NCBI RefSeq assembly: GCF_018863415.1
Contig: NZ_JAHKSN010000004.1
Coordinates: 204,147-268,146, forward strand
Source: Deinococcus aestuarii
GTDB taxonomy: Bacteria; Deinococcota; Deinococci; Deinococcales; Deinococcaceae
Reading direction: 5' to 3'
Length of the DNA: 64,000 nt
Shown here: piece after piece, positions 1-19,201 of the stretch
Numbering within the stretch: the stretch's first letter is position 1
Layout: every line of letters begins with the position of its first letter
Position numbers and translations under genes: made by a program
The notes under the pieces: model-generated
Seen by the model: only the letters and a program-made list of their open reading frames with translations
Database searches by the model: none
Told to the model about the DNA's origin: nothing

Positions 1-839
<839 letters not shown>

Positions 840-850
840 GCAGTCCGGCC

Positions 851-1060
851 CTGACCTGTAGCTCTTGCCAGCAGGGGCTGATCGATGTGGCAAGACTCCC
901 AGGAGGAGATTAGGTCATCTCCCTCTGCGACGACTGCGAGTCCGTCTGGTACGAGCGAAGGCAGTTGGGGTCAAGCCCTTCCAGTCCCCTCTACGCCGAA
1001 TTCGGACAGCCATGCTTGCCCGAGAACTGTGAGCTGTTGACCGGTCTCAAAAAGTTGTGA
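851..1060 (+). pseudogene. broken small zinc-ribbon protein gene
   Basis: One frame from 851 to the TGA at 1058 reads LTCSSCQQGLIDVARLPGGD, stop (TAG at 911), then VISLCDDCESVWYERRQL and onward for about 30 more residues. The CxxC...CxxCxxxW spacing is that of small single zinc-ribbon proteins. There is no ATG or GTG start before the first CxxC and the TAG sits between the knuckles. It therefore looks like a gene lost by point mutation and loss of its start. Readthrough or a sequencing error cannot be excluded. Confidence 0.45.
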
Positions 1061-1242
1061 AGCATCCGAGACTTAGGCAGGCCGATGATAAAAGTTGGCC
1101 TGCCTGGGATGGTACCGTTCCCCATCCCCCTCAACGCTAAACGTTCCGTCAGCTTCCCGAACCGCCCGGATCATCCTGCCGGGCGTAGGGTTTTCTTGTG
1201 CTGGACGCGCTGTAGACCGTTCGGTGGGGCACAGGGCCGCGC

Positions 1243-1281
1243 TTGCCACTCCCCCCGAAAGTTGATATAGTTGCACTCAAG
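1243..1281 (+). promoter_or_regulatory. lon promoter with HAIR-like HspR operator
   Basis: TTGCCA (1243-1248), a 17-nt spacer and TATAGT (1266-1271) form a sigma-70-like promoter. Overlapping the -10 is GTTGATA-N7-ACTCAAG (1261-1281). This has the 7-7-7 layout of the HAIR element CTTGAGT-N7-ACTCAAG bound by HspR; the right half is perfect and the left half matches at TTGA. HspR control of a lon gene in Deinococcus radiodurans is known from the literature; binding here is inferred. Confidence 0.7.
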
Positions 1282-1345
1282 TTTCCTGGCATTTCCAGCG
1301 CCAGAAGCTCCGCCGCAGGACCGCTCTAGGGCGAAAGGAGCCTTC

Positions 1346-3811
<2,466 letters not shown>

Positions 3812-3827
3812 GAAGAAACCTCTCCCG

Positions 3828-3861
3828 CCCTCCTCCGGCCCGTGTGCTGGGGGAGGGTTTT
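3828..3861 (+). terminator. terminator after lon
   Basis: CCCTCC (3828-3833) pairs with GGAGGG (3852-3857) and is followed by TTTT. It lies 17 nt past the lon stop. Confidence 0.7.
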
Positions 3862-3917
3862 CAGTTCCCTCGGCTCACGCCCGGTTAACCCTCCGGGGCT
3901 CCCTGCCCGTCAGCGTT

Positions 3918-3923
3918 TATCCT
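3918..3923 (+). promoter_or_regulatory. leaderless -10 of yqgE
   Basis: TATCCT ends 7 nt before ATG 3931, so the RNA would start at the start codon. Confidence 0.6.
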
Positions 3924-3930
3924 GTCCCCG

Positions 3931-4458
3931 ATGCCTGCGCCGCTGACGTTTCTGGTCGCCAGCCCCCACCTGCACGGGTTCTTCGAGGGCGCGGTGATCT
4001 TGCTGCTGGAGCACGACGAGAAGGGCGCGATGGGTCTGGTCGTCACCTCGCCCCTGCGGCAGACGGTGCAAGAACTCCTCCCGGACGTGCCCGGAGGCGA
4101 GGCGGGAAGCGCATGGTCGGGCGGCCCGGTGGACCCCACGGTGGGGTGGTGCCTGTACCGTGAGTCCACGAATCTCCCCGGGGAGGTCCGCCTCGCCCCC
4201 GGCCTGTTGGTCACGAGTAGCCTCGACGTGCTGCGGGCAGTGATGGCGAGCGGGCAGACCTTCATGCTGCTGCTGGGCTACGCGGGGTGGGCGGCGGGCC
4301 AGCTCACCGAGGAGGCGCGCGAGGGCACCTGGCTGTGGGTCGAGCAGGACACCCCCGACCTCCTCTGGAAAGTCTCTGCTGGCGAGCGCTGGCAGGCCGC
4401 ACTCGACCACCTCGGCGTGAATCCGGGCACGATCATGCCGGGGGGAGCACAGGCGTAG
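3931..4458 (+). CDS. YqgE/AlgH family protein (DUF179)
   Basis: A 175-residue cytoplasmic protein of the YqgE/AlgH family, whose molecular role is not settled. Family hallmarks are an N-terminal TFLVASPHL, FEGAVILLLEHDEKGAMGLVV, the central WSGGPVD, and a C-terminal GYAGWAAGQLTEE followed by TWLW. The length is normal for the family. The start follows a leaderless -10 (TATCCT, 7 nt). A tRNA-Asn gene with its own promoter follows 80 nt later. The family call is sound; the function is unknown. Confidence 0.9.
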   Translation: MPAPLTFLVASPHLHGFFEGAVILLLEHDEKGAMGLVVTSPLRQTVQELLPDVPGGEAGSAWSGGPVDPTVGWCLYRESTNLPGEVRLAPGLLVTSSLDVLRAVMASGQTFMLLLGYAGWAAGQLTEEAREGTWLWVEQDTPDLLWKVSAGERWQAALDHLGVNPGTIMPGGAQA

Positions 4459-4472
4459 GCGTTCTCCGGCGC

Positions 4473-4502
4473 TTGCAGGATCAGGCGGGGCCATGCTACT
4501 AT
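4473..4502 (+). promoter_or_regulatory. tRNA-Asn promoter
   Basis: TTGCAG (4473-4478), an 18-nt spacer and TACTAT (4497-4502), about 36 nt before the mature tRNA 5' end. Confidence 0.55.
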
Positions 4503-4538
4503 CCCTCTCGCGCCGGAAACGGCTCGCCACCACGGTCT

Positions 4539-4613
4539 TCGGCAGTAGCTCAGTGGCAGAGCGTCCGACTGTTAATCGGATGGTCGTAGGTTCGACCCCT
4601 ACCTGCCGAGCCA
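4539..4613 (+). tRNA. tRNA-Asn (GTT)
   Basis: Cloverleaf: acceptor TCGGCAG (4539-4545) pairs with CTGCCGA (4603-4609); D-arm AGCTCAGTGGCAGAGC; anticodon stem TCCGA/TCGGA with loop CTGTTAA, anticodon GTT at 4571-4573; T-loop GGTTCGACCC. The discriminator is G4610 and CCA (4611-4613) is encoded. Organisms with GatCAB often charge this tRNA indirectly, and gatB is in this window. Confidence 0.97.
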
Positions 4614-4621
4614 ACAGAAAG

Positions 4622-4644
4622 CCCCCGCCCAGCGCGGGGGTTTT
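4622..4644 (+). terminator. terminator after tRNA-Asn
   Basis: CCCCCGC (4622-4628), loop CCAGC, GCGGGGG (4634-4640), TTTT. A compact strong intrinsic terminator. Confidence 0.9.
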
Positions 4645-4757
4645 GTCTTTGGAAACCGCGAGACGGCGGGTGGCAGGCCATCGGACGGGGGCCCGGAGCA
4701 CCCCGCGCTCGTCCTCTCGCTCCGGACTTTCTGGCGAGGGGCTCGCGCACCGGGTGT

Positions 4758-4988
4758 TTAGTCTGCCGCCTCCTGGGCCTGGACCTCGGACCTGACCAGG
4801 GGCTCGGAGGAGATATAGCCGATGGTGCGCCAGGGAATTTCCACTTCGGCGCCGGCCGCGTGCAGGGTAAAGGGCGTCAGGGGGAGGACGGCCTGGTTCA
4901 GCGTCCGGCTCAGGCGATTTTTCTGGGCCGGAGTCAAGGTGGTGGTGATTACGTCGCCGTTACACAGGTGCAGCTTTACGCTCAGCAT
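4758..4988 (-). CDS. small hypothetical protein, 76 aa
   Basis: Not recognised. It starts MLSVKLHLCNGDVITTTLTP and contains EIPWRTIGYIS; alternating hydrophobic positions and a 'polar ... IPW..IGYI' ending suggest a small beta-barrel (Sm/SH3-like), but this is only an impression. ATG 4988 has GGAGGCGAG directly upstream. Further upstream on this strand two ACTGTCTT repeats 20 bp apart flank a TATGCT -10 candidate. It lies between tRNA-Asn and a divergent aminotransferase gene. The ORF is likely real from codon bias and its ribosome-binding site. Confidence 0.65.
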   Translation of the reverse strand: MLSVKLHLCNGDVITTTLTPAQKNRLSRTLNQAVLPLTPFTLHAAGAEVEIPWRTIGYISSEPLVRSEVQAQEAAD

Positions 4989-5027
4989 CTCGCCTCCGGT
5001 GGGGAAGTCCCGACGGTGAATTGTGGG

Positions 5028-5055
5028 ACTGTCTTCAGCATAAATTCACTGTCTT
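5028..5055. promoter_or_regulatory. direct repeat ACTGTCTT, 20-bp period
   Basis: ACTGTCTT at 5028-5035 and again at 5048-5055 is exactly two helical turns apart. The gap between them contains TATGCT (minus strand), a possible -10 for the 76-aa gene. Candidate operator; the regulator is unknown. Confidence 0.35.
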
Positions 5056-5113
5056 ACCGGCTTCTTTCAACGTCCCCATCTCCGGGGTGACCGGGCAGGA
5101 AAGCGGAGAGTGT

Positions 5114-5119
5114 TAGCCT
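5114..5119 (+). promoter_or_regulatory. leaderless -10 of aminotransferase
   Basis: TAGCCT ends 7 nt before ATG 5127. Confidence 0.6.
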
Positions 5120-5126
5120 GCCGGGT

Positions 5127-6302
<1,176 letters not shown>

Positions 6303-6308
6303 TCCGGG

Positions 6309-6348
6309 AAAAAGAAGGGGCGTCCAACCGTCCTCCCGGCAGACGCCC
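6309..6348 (-). terminator. terminator between aminotransferase and acs
   Basis: GGGCGTC (6318-6324) pairs with GACGCCC (6342-6348). On the minus strand it is followed by CTTCTTTTTC, so it fits best as the acs terminator, but it may also stop the convergent gene. Confidence 0.6.
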
Positions 6349-6392
6349 TCTCCCCTCTTTTCCTCCACGCCACAGGCCGCTCGCCCCCCGCC

Positions 6393-8360
<1,968 letters not shown>

Positions 8361-8523
8361 GCGGGAAACCTCCGGGAGTGCGGCGCCCTCGGTGCGCCTC
8401 TGGAGCGGGCGCGGCGGGTTGTGGGTGCGCCTACTGTACCGCCGCCGGGACGGGGAGGCGCATGTCGTTACGGGAGGGGTACTGAACTGGGTCCAAGCTG
8501 CTTTCGCCCGCTCCCGGAGAGCG

Positions 8524-8550
8524 AAACCCCCGACCACACCGGGCCGGGGG
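8524..8550 (-). terminator. hairpin between actP and acs
   Basis: CCCCCG (8527-8532) pairs with CGGGGG (8545-8550). The minus-strand product is followed by only TTT, so termination is probably partial and could lower acs relative to actP. Confidence 0.5.
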
Positions 8551-8573
8551 CTGACTGCTGACCGCTGGAAGCT
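8551..8573. repeat. single arm of dispersed GCTGACCGCTG repeat
   Basis: CTGACTGCTGACCGCTGGAAG is one arm of the repeat family seen at 52.0, 57.2 and 63.8 kb. The opposite arm is missing here. Confidence 0.5.
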
Positions 8574-8576
8574 CCC

Positions 8577-10165
<1,589 letters not shown>

Positions 10166-10169
<4 letters not shown>

Positions 10170-10465
10170 CCCCGGGCCTCCAGCGCCAGGCGGTCGAAGG
10201 TGCGGGCTTTGACCACATAGATCGCGGCCATGATCCAGCCCATCGCGAACTCCAGAAAGGCGAACACGTACCCGAAGGTCACGTTCCCGAATACCTTCGT
10301 CGCCATCAGCGGCTTGTTGTACCCCGCCAGGATGGGCAGCATGAAGTACAGCACCAGAAACGTGACCGTCATGATCACGGTAAAGCGGTTGCGCTCGGCC
10401 ACCAGCCGCGCGTAGGCGGCGTTGCGGACGAGCGGCGAGCCGGACTGCAAACGGGATACGGTCAT
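10166..10465 (-). CDS. yjcH: DUF485 membrane protein (YjcH-like)
   Basis: A 99-aa inner-membrane protein with two hydrophobic segments (about 28-50 and 66-85). [14 protein letters not shown] followed by a TM run is the DUF485 signature. ATG 10465 is chosen because GGAGGCCCGC lies directly upstream and the length fits the family; longer upstream frames are unsupported. It heads the acetate operon and its ATGA overlap with actP implies translational coupling. The exact role of DUF485 proteins is unknown. Confidence 0.9.
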
Positions 10466-10685
10466 GCGGGCCTCCTGGGGCGGGGGGCGGGGAGCACGAG
10501 GGTCGGCGGGGCGCTTCGGGCGCACAGACAGATTGAAGGTTGTCCCAAAGATTAGGGCGCCATTAACCCAATAGCAATGGACCGGGTTCAAAAAGGACGT
10601 TCCTGCGGGCGGAACAGCGGGGCCTGGGCGCCCGCCGGGTTGGGGACAGCGTGAGCCCGGCCCCAACCCCCGCCCGCGTACCCGT

Positions 10686-10691
10686 TATGGT
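10686..10691 (+). promoter_or_regulatory. leaderless -10 of moaA
   Basis: TATGGT ends 7 nt before ATG 10699. This argues against the in-frame ATG 10687, which lies inside the box. Confidence 0.55.
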
Positions 10692-10698
10692 GGGGGAG

Positions 10699-11718
<1,020 letters not shown>

Positions 11719-11798
11719 GGGTGCCGTCCCTCGGGAGCAGCCCCCGACCCGCCGGGTTGTTGTCCTGGGGTGGGTGACAGGCCGTCCAGCCTTGTGTA

Positions 11799-11818
11799 CT
11801 TAGGACACCAACCCTAAG
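11799..11818. promoter_or_regulatory. inverted repeat upstream of GntR gene
   Basis: CTTAGG (11799-11804), an 8-bp spacer and CCTAAG (11813-11818), about 50 bp before the regulator start. A plausible autoregulatory operator. Confidence 0.4.
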
Positions 11819-11866
11819 ATGAGGTTGTATAGCCGCGCGTCTTCATGGCGGCCCCTGGAGGGATGC

Positions 11867-12559
<693 letters not shown>

Positions 12560-12709
12560 GGGCGGTGAGAAGAGGCTGGCGCCTGCGCGTTCCGGCCCTT
12601 TTCTTGTTCCACTTACCACCACCGACCCGCCACCGACCGCGCCTGGCCCGGTGTAGACACCCTCTCCCGCCTTCATGTTTGACGGGGTGCAATTTTGGAC
12701 TCCAGGCGC

Positions 12710-12715
12710 TATATG
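12710..12715 (+). promoter_or_regulatory. -10 of TetR gene
   Basis: TATATG lies 9 nt before ATG 12725, giving a 0-3 nt leader. No -35 at correct spacing. Confidence 0.35.
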
Positions 12716-12724
12716 TGAGGGATC

Positions 12725-13348
<624 letters not shown>

Positions 13349-13447
13349 GAACACCCCCTCCGGCCCCCTCGCCCCGGTCGTCCCACACGCGGAATGGGAG
13401 GGGCCCCAAATCCCCACCTTTGCGCTGTGCCGCCCGCCCGGGCCGCG

Positions 13448-13475
13448 TAGAATGCCCTCCGATTTCCCCGGAGGT
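13448..13475 (+). promoter_or_regulatory. -10 and ribosome-binding site of the ATP-cone kinase gene
   Basis: TAGAAT (13448-13453) places RNA start near 13460; GGAGGT (13470-13475) lies 9 nt before TTG 13485. The in-frame ATG 13452 sits inside the -10 and cannot be in the transcript. Confidence 0.6.
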
Positions 13476-13484
13476 CTCCCCGCC

Positions 13485-14963
<1,479 letters not shown>

Positions 14964-14973
14964 GGGCCGGGCC

Positions 14974-17835
14974 TCAGCGCCGCACCCGCCGCACCGCCGC
15001 GCGCAGCTCGCCCAGGGCCGCCGACCCGGAGCCGGGGGCGTAGCGCGCCGCGTGGTAGGCGTGAACGGCGATTCGGATAGCGTCGGCCTGGGTAGGCCGC
15101 TCCAGGCTGGCCCGCGCGGCGTACGCGCCCGCCGTCTCACCCGGCGCACGCGGCAACCGCAGGCGGCGGGCGAGGTCGTCGAGGAGCCGGGCGGCGGGGT
15201 CGGCGAGGCGGGGGCGCCGGGTCAGCAGGGCGGGCAGCAGGGCGAGCGCGAGGAGCCCACCGGCGAGGGCCAGGTAGGGCATCCCGCCGACCCGCCCGGC
15301 CCCCACGCGGTCCAGGAGACTGCGTTGCCGGGCCCCGTCGTACCCGGCGACCCAGGCGTTCCAGCGGGTTTGCAGGGCGTCGAGATGCAGCGCGGCTCGG
15401 CGCAGGGGCGTCGGCGGGGGCGCGGCGCGGGCGGTGGGCGAGGTCAGGGCGGTGGCGAGCCCGGCGCTCACCCGGGCGGGGGCGACGGCGGCGGTGGGGT
15501 CCACCCGCACCCAGCCACGAGCAGGCAGCCACACCTCGGTCCAGGCGTGGGCGTCTTGCGCCCGCACGATCAGGGAGCCGCTGAGCGGGTTGACCTCGCC
15601 GCCCTGGTAGCCGCCCACGATCCGGGCGGGCAGCCCCGCCGCCCGCATCAGGAACGCGAAGGCCGAGGCGTAGTGCTCGCAAAAACCCCGCCGGGTGCCG
15701 AAGAGGAAGGCGTCCACCCGGTCCTGCTCCGGCAGGGTGGGGGGGTCGAGGGTGTAGGTGAAGCCGCCCGCGCGCAGGAATCCCAGCCCGGCCTCCACCC
15801 GGGCCTCAGGAGGCAACGCCTGCCAGCGGGACGCGAGGGCGCGGGCGCGTGGGCTCTCCCCGGTCGGCAGCCGCAGGTCGAATTCCAGCCGCTCCGAGTT
15901 CTCGGCCACCCCCAGGCGCGCGGCGCGGCTCTGGAAGGCGTAGCGGGTGCGGGTCGCCGGGGGGCGGGGCGTGACGGCCTGGAAGGCGTTCGTCAGGAAC
16001 GTCCCCGGCGGCAGGACGGTGGGCACGTCGAGCGCGGGGAGCCAGGGCCGGGCGCCGGGTTCCAGGGTGAGGGTGTACGCCAGGGTGGGCCCGCCCACCT
16101 CCACGCTGGGGGAAGGGCCGCGCAGCCGGACCTGGGTCCAGTTCACCCCGTCGTAGGCCTCGTAGACGGGGCCGCGCCAGTAGCGCTCGTCGGGCGGGGG
16201 CAGGGCGCCCCCGAAGTCCGCCCGGAAGGCGACCGCGCGGCTCTGGGCGAGCGAGCCGAACTCGCCCGCGCTGATCCGGTCGGCGAGGCCGGTCTGGGCG
16301 CCCGCCTGCACCGGAAGCTGCCACAGGGGACCGTCGGGGCGGGGAAAGAGCAGGAAGAGGGCCAGGGTCAGCGGCGTGGCCCGCAGGCCGAGGCTGGCCG
16401 CCACGCGCAGGGGGGAAGGGGACGCCCCGGCGGGGGGCAGCGTCCAGCCGCCCAGCGCCGCGAGGAGCAGCAGCACGCTCAGGACCGCGTGCGCCGCCGC
16501 AAGGGGACCCTGCCCGAAGAAGAAGTGGGTCAGCGTGACGAACACGCCGAGGAGGGCGAGGAGCCGCGCGTCCCTCACCGTGCGGGTCTCCGCCGCCTTG
16601 AGCGCGACGAGCAGGGCCAGGAACGCCGTGCCCGCGTCCCGCCCGAGCAGGGTTCCGTACCCGCTCTGAAGCAGGGCCGCCGACCCCACCGCCGCGAGGG
16701 CGAGCAGCGGGGCGGGCGGCGCGATCAATCGGCCGCGCCAGCGGGGCAGGGTGCGCGCCGCGCTGTAGCCCAGCACCCCCGCCATCAGCAGCGTGACCCA
16801 CCCCGGCTGCCGCAGGACGGCGGGCGCGAGGGCTACCGCGAGGGCGAACAGGGTGAGCCGCAGCGGCCCGCCCGGCAGGGGAACCCCGGCTCCGGCCCGC
16901 CGTCCCTTCGCGGGAACGGGTGGGATCGGCGGATGCAGGGCCAGGGCCGTCCGCGCCGCCCGCGCGTGCGCCTCCCCCCGGCCGACGGGCAGGGCCGCGC
17001 CGGGCAGCGTCAGCCCGAAGGGGAGGTCCTCCCGACGGGCCGCTCCCACCCACGCCGCGAGGCGCGAGAGCCGGGCCTCCGTGTCGCCCAGCGCCGCCGT
17101 GTCGGCCCAGTCGAACACCCGCGCCGACGTGGCGGGCGTGTCCGTCTCGCGGGTGAGGAGGGCGCCCGTGCGGGCCGCGTGCCGCCACGACACCTGCCGG
17201 GGCGAGTCGCCGGGGACGTAGGCGCGCAGGCCGCTGAAGTCCTCGTGGCCGGGTGCGCGGCGTCCGCCCTCCCCTTCCCCGGCGGCCAGACGTGAAGGGG
17301 GCAGAGGAGCGCCCGCCTCCGGGAAGGGAAACACGACGGGCCCATCCGGCCTCGGCAGCGGGCGGGTGACCTCCCACAGCCCGAGGGGGTCGAGGGCGAC
17401 CACCCGGGGCCGCGGGAGGACAAGCCGACCACGCACCGGGGCGGGCACGGGGAGGGAGACGGTCACCCGCCCCCCCGCCGGGACGTGCGCCCGGGCCTCC
17501 GGCGTGCCCCGCCCGCCGACCCGCAGCGCCGCCGCGCAGTCAGGCCCCGCGCTCGTCAGCGTGGCCGTGAAGGGCACCGTCGTCCCGGCGACGGCCTCGG
17601 GAGGAGGCGTCAAGGTTCCGCCCAGCGCCCGGCCCGCGCGGCTCGCCTGCGTGGCCGTGACCACCCACACCCCGCCGAGGAGGAACGTCACGGCGTAGCC
17701 CAGGCTGAGGGCGTAGTTGATGCAGCCCACCAGCGTGAGCAGGATCAGCCCCAGGAAGGCGAGGCCCAGCCGGGTGGGGCGCAATCGGCCCGCCGGACCC
17801 ACGCCGCCTTCACCCGAAGCGCGAGGTTCACCCAC
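14974..17835 (-). CDS. fused DUF58 / TgpA-like transglutaminase membrane protein
   Basis: 953 aa from GTG 17835. Residues 1-300: two N-terminal membrane segments and a DUF58 domain (EDFSGLRAYVPGDSPRQVSW). Residues 320-530: several membrane helices as in TgpA (DUF3488). Residues 550-800: periplasmic transglutaminase-like domain with GFCEHYASAF (Cys719), DAHAWTEVW (His763) and VRVDPTA (Asp779). Then one more membrane helix and a cytoplasmic DUF4129-like tail. DUF58 and TgpA proteins are usually separate genes beside moxR; here they are one ORF. The moxR-like gene ends 6 bp upstream, so they form an operon. Substrate unknown, possibly envelope proteins. Confidence 0.88.
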   Translation of the reverse strand: MGEPRASGEGGVGPAGRLRPTRLGLAFLGLILLTLVGCINYALSLGYAVTFLLGGVWVVTATQASRAGRALGGTLTPPPEAVAGTTVPFTATLTSAGPDCAAALRVGGRGTPEARAHVPAGGRVTVSLPVPAPVRGRLVLPRPRVVALDPLGLWEVTRPLPRPDGPVVFPFPEAGAPLPPSRLAAGEGEGGRRAPGHEDFSGLRAYVPGDSPRQVSWRHAARTGALLTRETDTPATSARVFDWADTAALGDTEARLSRLAAWVGAARREDLPFGLTLPGAALPVGRGEAHARAARTALALHPPIPPVPAKGRRAGAGVPLPGGPLRLTLFALAVALAPAVLRQPGWVTLLMAGVLGYSAARTLPRWRGRLIAPPAPLLALAAVGSAALLQSGYGTLLGRDAGTAFLALLVALKAAETRTVRDARLLALLGVFVTLTHFFFGQGPLAAAHAVLSVLLLLAALGGWTLPPAGASPSPLRVAASLGLRATPLTLALFLLFPRPDGPLWQLPVQAGAQTGLADRISAGEFGSLAQSRAVAFRADFGGALPPPDERYWRGPVYEAYDGVNWTQVRLRGPSPSVEVGGPTLAYTLTLEPGARPWLPALDVPTVLPPGTFLTNAFQAVTPRPPATRTRYAFQSRAARLGVAENSERLEFDLRLPTGESPRARALASRWQALPPEARVEAGLGFLRAGGFTYTLDPPTLPEQDRVDAFLFGTRRGFCEHYASAFAFLMRAAGLPARIVGGYQGGEVNPLSGSLIVRAQDAHAWTEVWLPARGWVRVDPTAAVAPARVSAGLATALTSPTARAAPPPTPLRRAALHLDALQTRWNAWVAGYDGARQRSLLDRVGAGRVGGMPYLALAGGLLALALLPALLTRRPRLADPAARLLDDLARRLRLPRAPGETAGAYAARASLERPTQADAIRIAVHAYHAARYAPGSGSAALGELRAAVRRVRR

Positions 17836-17841
17836 GACGGC

Positions 17842-18810
17842 TCAGGGAATCGGCGTGTCGGCGAGGACGCGGGCGAGCACGTCCCCCACCCGGGCGCCGG
17901 GGTCGCGGGGCGGCAGACGGTGGGCGCCGAGGGCCGGGAACACGGCCTGCACGTCCTCGGGGAGGACCATCCGCCGCCCCGCCAGAAAGGCCCAGGCGCG
18001 GGCGGCCCCGAGCAGGCCCAGCAGGGCGCGGGGGCTGAGCCCGGCGGCGAGCGCGGGGTGACCCCGGGTCGCGCGGGCGAGCAGTTGCAGGTAGTCGAGG
18101 AGCGGGGGCGCGGCGTACACCCCGTCCACCTCGCGCTGGGCGGCGAGCAGGGCCTCGAGGCCCAGCATGGCGGGGAGGTCACGCACGGCCCCCGCCCGGC
18201 CCCCCGTCTCCAGCAGGGTGCGCTCGGCGCGGGGGTCGGGGTAGCCCAGCGTGACGGTGAGGAGGAAGCGGTCGAGCTGCGCTTCCGGCAGCGGCGAGGT
18301 GCCCACGAAGGCGGAAGGGTTCTGGGTGGCGATCACGAAGAAGGGCTCGGGGAGGGGTCTGGTCACCCCGCCCTCGCTGACCTGACGCTCCTCCATCGCC
18401 TCCAGCAGGGCGCCCTGCGTCTTGGGGGTCGCGCGGTTGATCTCGTCGGCGAGGAGCACCTGTGAGAAGACCGGGCCGGGCTGGTAGCGGAAGGCCCCCT
18501 CCCGCGCGTCCCAGATGCTCACGCCGAGGAGGTCGGCGGGCAGCAGGTCGGCGGTGAACTGCACCCGCCGGAACTCCAGCCCCAGGACGCGGGCCAGCGC
18601 GTGCGCGAGCGTGGTTTTGCCCACCCCCGGCTGGTCCTCGATGAGCAGGTGACCGCGCGCGAGCAGGCACGCCAGGGCGAGGCGGACCTGCCCGGACTTC
18701 CCGAGGATCACCCGGTCGAGCGCGTCCAGGGCTGAAGTCACGGCCCCCGCGCTCCCCGGCGGGGCGCTCCCGGCGCTCGGGGAGGGGGCGGAGGGCACGG
18801 CGCGCGTCAT
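17842..18810 (-). CDS. MoxR-family AAA+ ATPase
   Basis: 322 aa. Walker A EDQPGVGKTTL, Walker B LLADEINRATPKTQ, sensor FVIATQNP, and the MoxR insertion FRYQPGPVFSQ. MoxR ATPases act as chaperones for partner proteins, often containing VWA or DUF58 domains. The gene just downstream encodes exactly such a DUF58 domain fused to a transglutaminase, so that is its likely client. ATG 18810 is chosen because TAGGGT ends 7 nt upstream; GTG 18819 overlaps that box. Confidence 0.93.
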   Translation of the reverse strand: MTRAVPSAPSPSAGSAPPGSAGAVTSALDALDRVILGKSGQVRLALACLLARGHLLIEDQPGVGKTTLAHALARVLGLEFRRVQFTADLLPADLLGVSIWDAREGAFRYQPGPVFSQVLLADEINRATPKTQGALLEAMEERQVSEGGVTRPLPEPFFVIATQNPSAFVGTSPLPEAQLDRFLLTVTLGYPDPRAERTLLETGGRAGAVRDLPAMLGLEALLAAQREVDGVYAAPPLLDYLQLLARATRGHPALAAGLSPRALLGLLGAARAWAFLAGRRMVLPEDVQAVFPALGAHRLPPRDPGARVGDVLARVLADTPIP

Positions 18811-18817
18811 GCGGCCC

Positions 18818-18823
18818 ACCCTA
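18818..18823 (-). promoter_or_regulatory. leaderless -10 of moxR
   Basis: TAGGGT (minus strand) ends 7 nt before ATG 18810; it overlaps the end of the vanZ-like gene. Confidence 0.55.
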
Positions 18824-19201
18824 ACGGGAGGGGTCTGACAGAACTGGGACAGGGGCGGGGCGTTCCCTCCCCCGCCCGCGCAGGGCCAGCCACGCCCCCA
18901 CCCACGCGCCCAGCACGTCGAACACCCAGTCGGTGGGCCCCGCCTCGCGGCCCGGCACGAAGGCCTGGTGAACCTCGTCGAGCGCCCCGAACCACGCGGC
19001 GACCACCAGGGCGAGCCCGCGCCGCCCCGTCGCCCGGGCGAGGCAAAAACTCAGCGCCAGGTACGCCGTGAAGTGCGCCGCCCAGTCGCGCGGGTGCGGC
19101 AGGGGCGGGCCGGGCGTGTCGGGCGACGAGCTGAGCCACCAGATCGCGCCCATGATCAGGAGGGCGGGGAGCCACCACAGGGGTCTGGCCCGGTGCCTCA
19201 C
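18821..19201 (-). CDS. VanZ-like membrane protein
   Basis: 126 aa with about four membrane segments; WWLSSSPDTPGPPLP, FGALDEVHQAFVPGREAGPTDWVFDVLGAWVG is the VanZ-family core with acidic EVHQ and PTDWVFD motifs. GTG 19201 overlaps the epimerase stop (GTGA), so the two are coupled. VanZ homologues are linked to teicoplanin resistance in one enterococcal operon, but most have no known role. No van genes are present, so resistance should not be assumed. Confidence 0.85.
   Translation of the reverse strand: MRHRARPLWWLPALLIMGAIWWLSSSPDTPGPPLPHPRDWAAHFTAYLALSFCLARATGRRGLALVVAAWFGALDEVHQAFVPGREAGPTDWVFDVLGAWVGAWLALRGRGRERPAPVPVLSDPSR

Noticed and set aside
13452..13484. ATG 13452 as start of the ATP-cone kinase
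   Set aside because: The codon lies within the TAGAAT -10 box; TTG 13485 has a ribosome-binding site at proper distance.
18821..19201. VanZ-like gene as a glycopeptide-resistance determinant
   Set aside because: Isolated VanZ domain with no vanHAX genes; most family members are unrelated to resistance.
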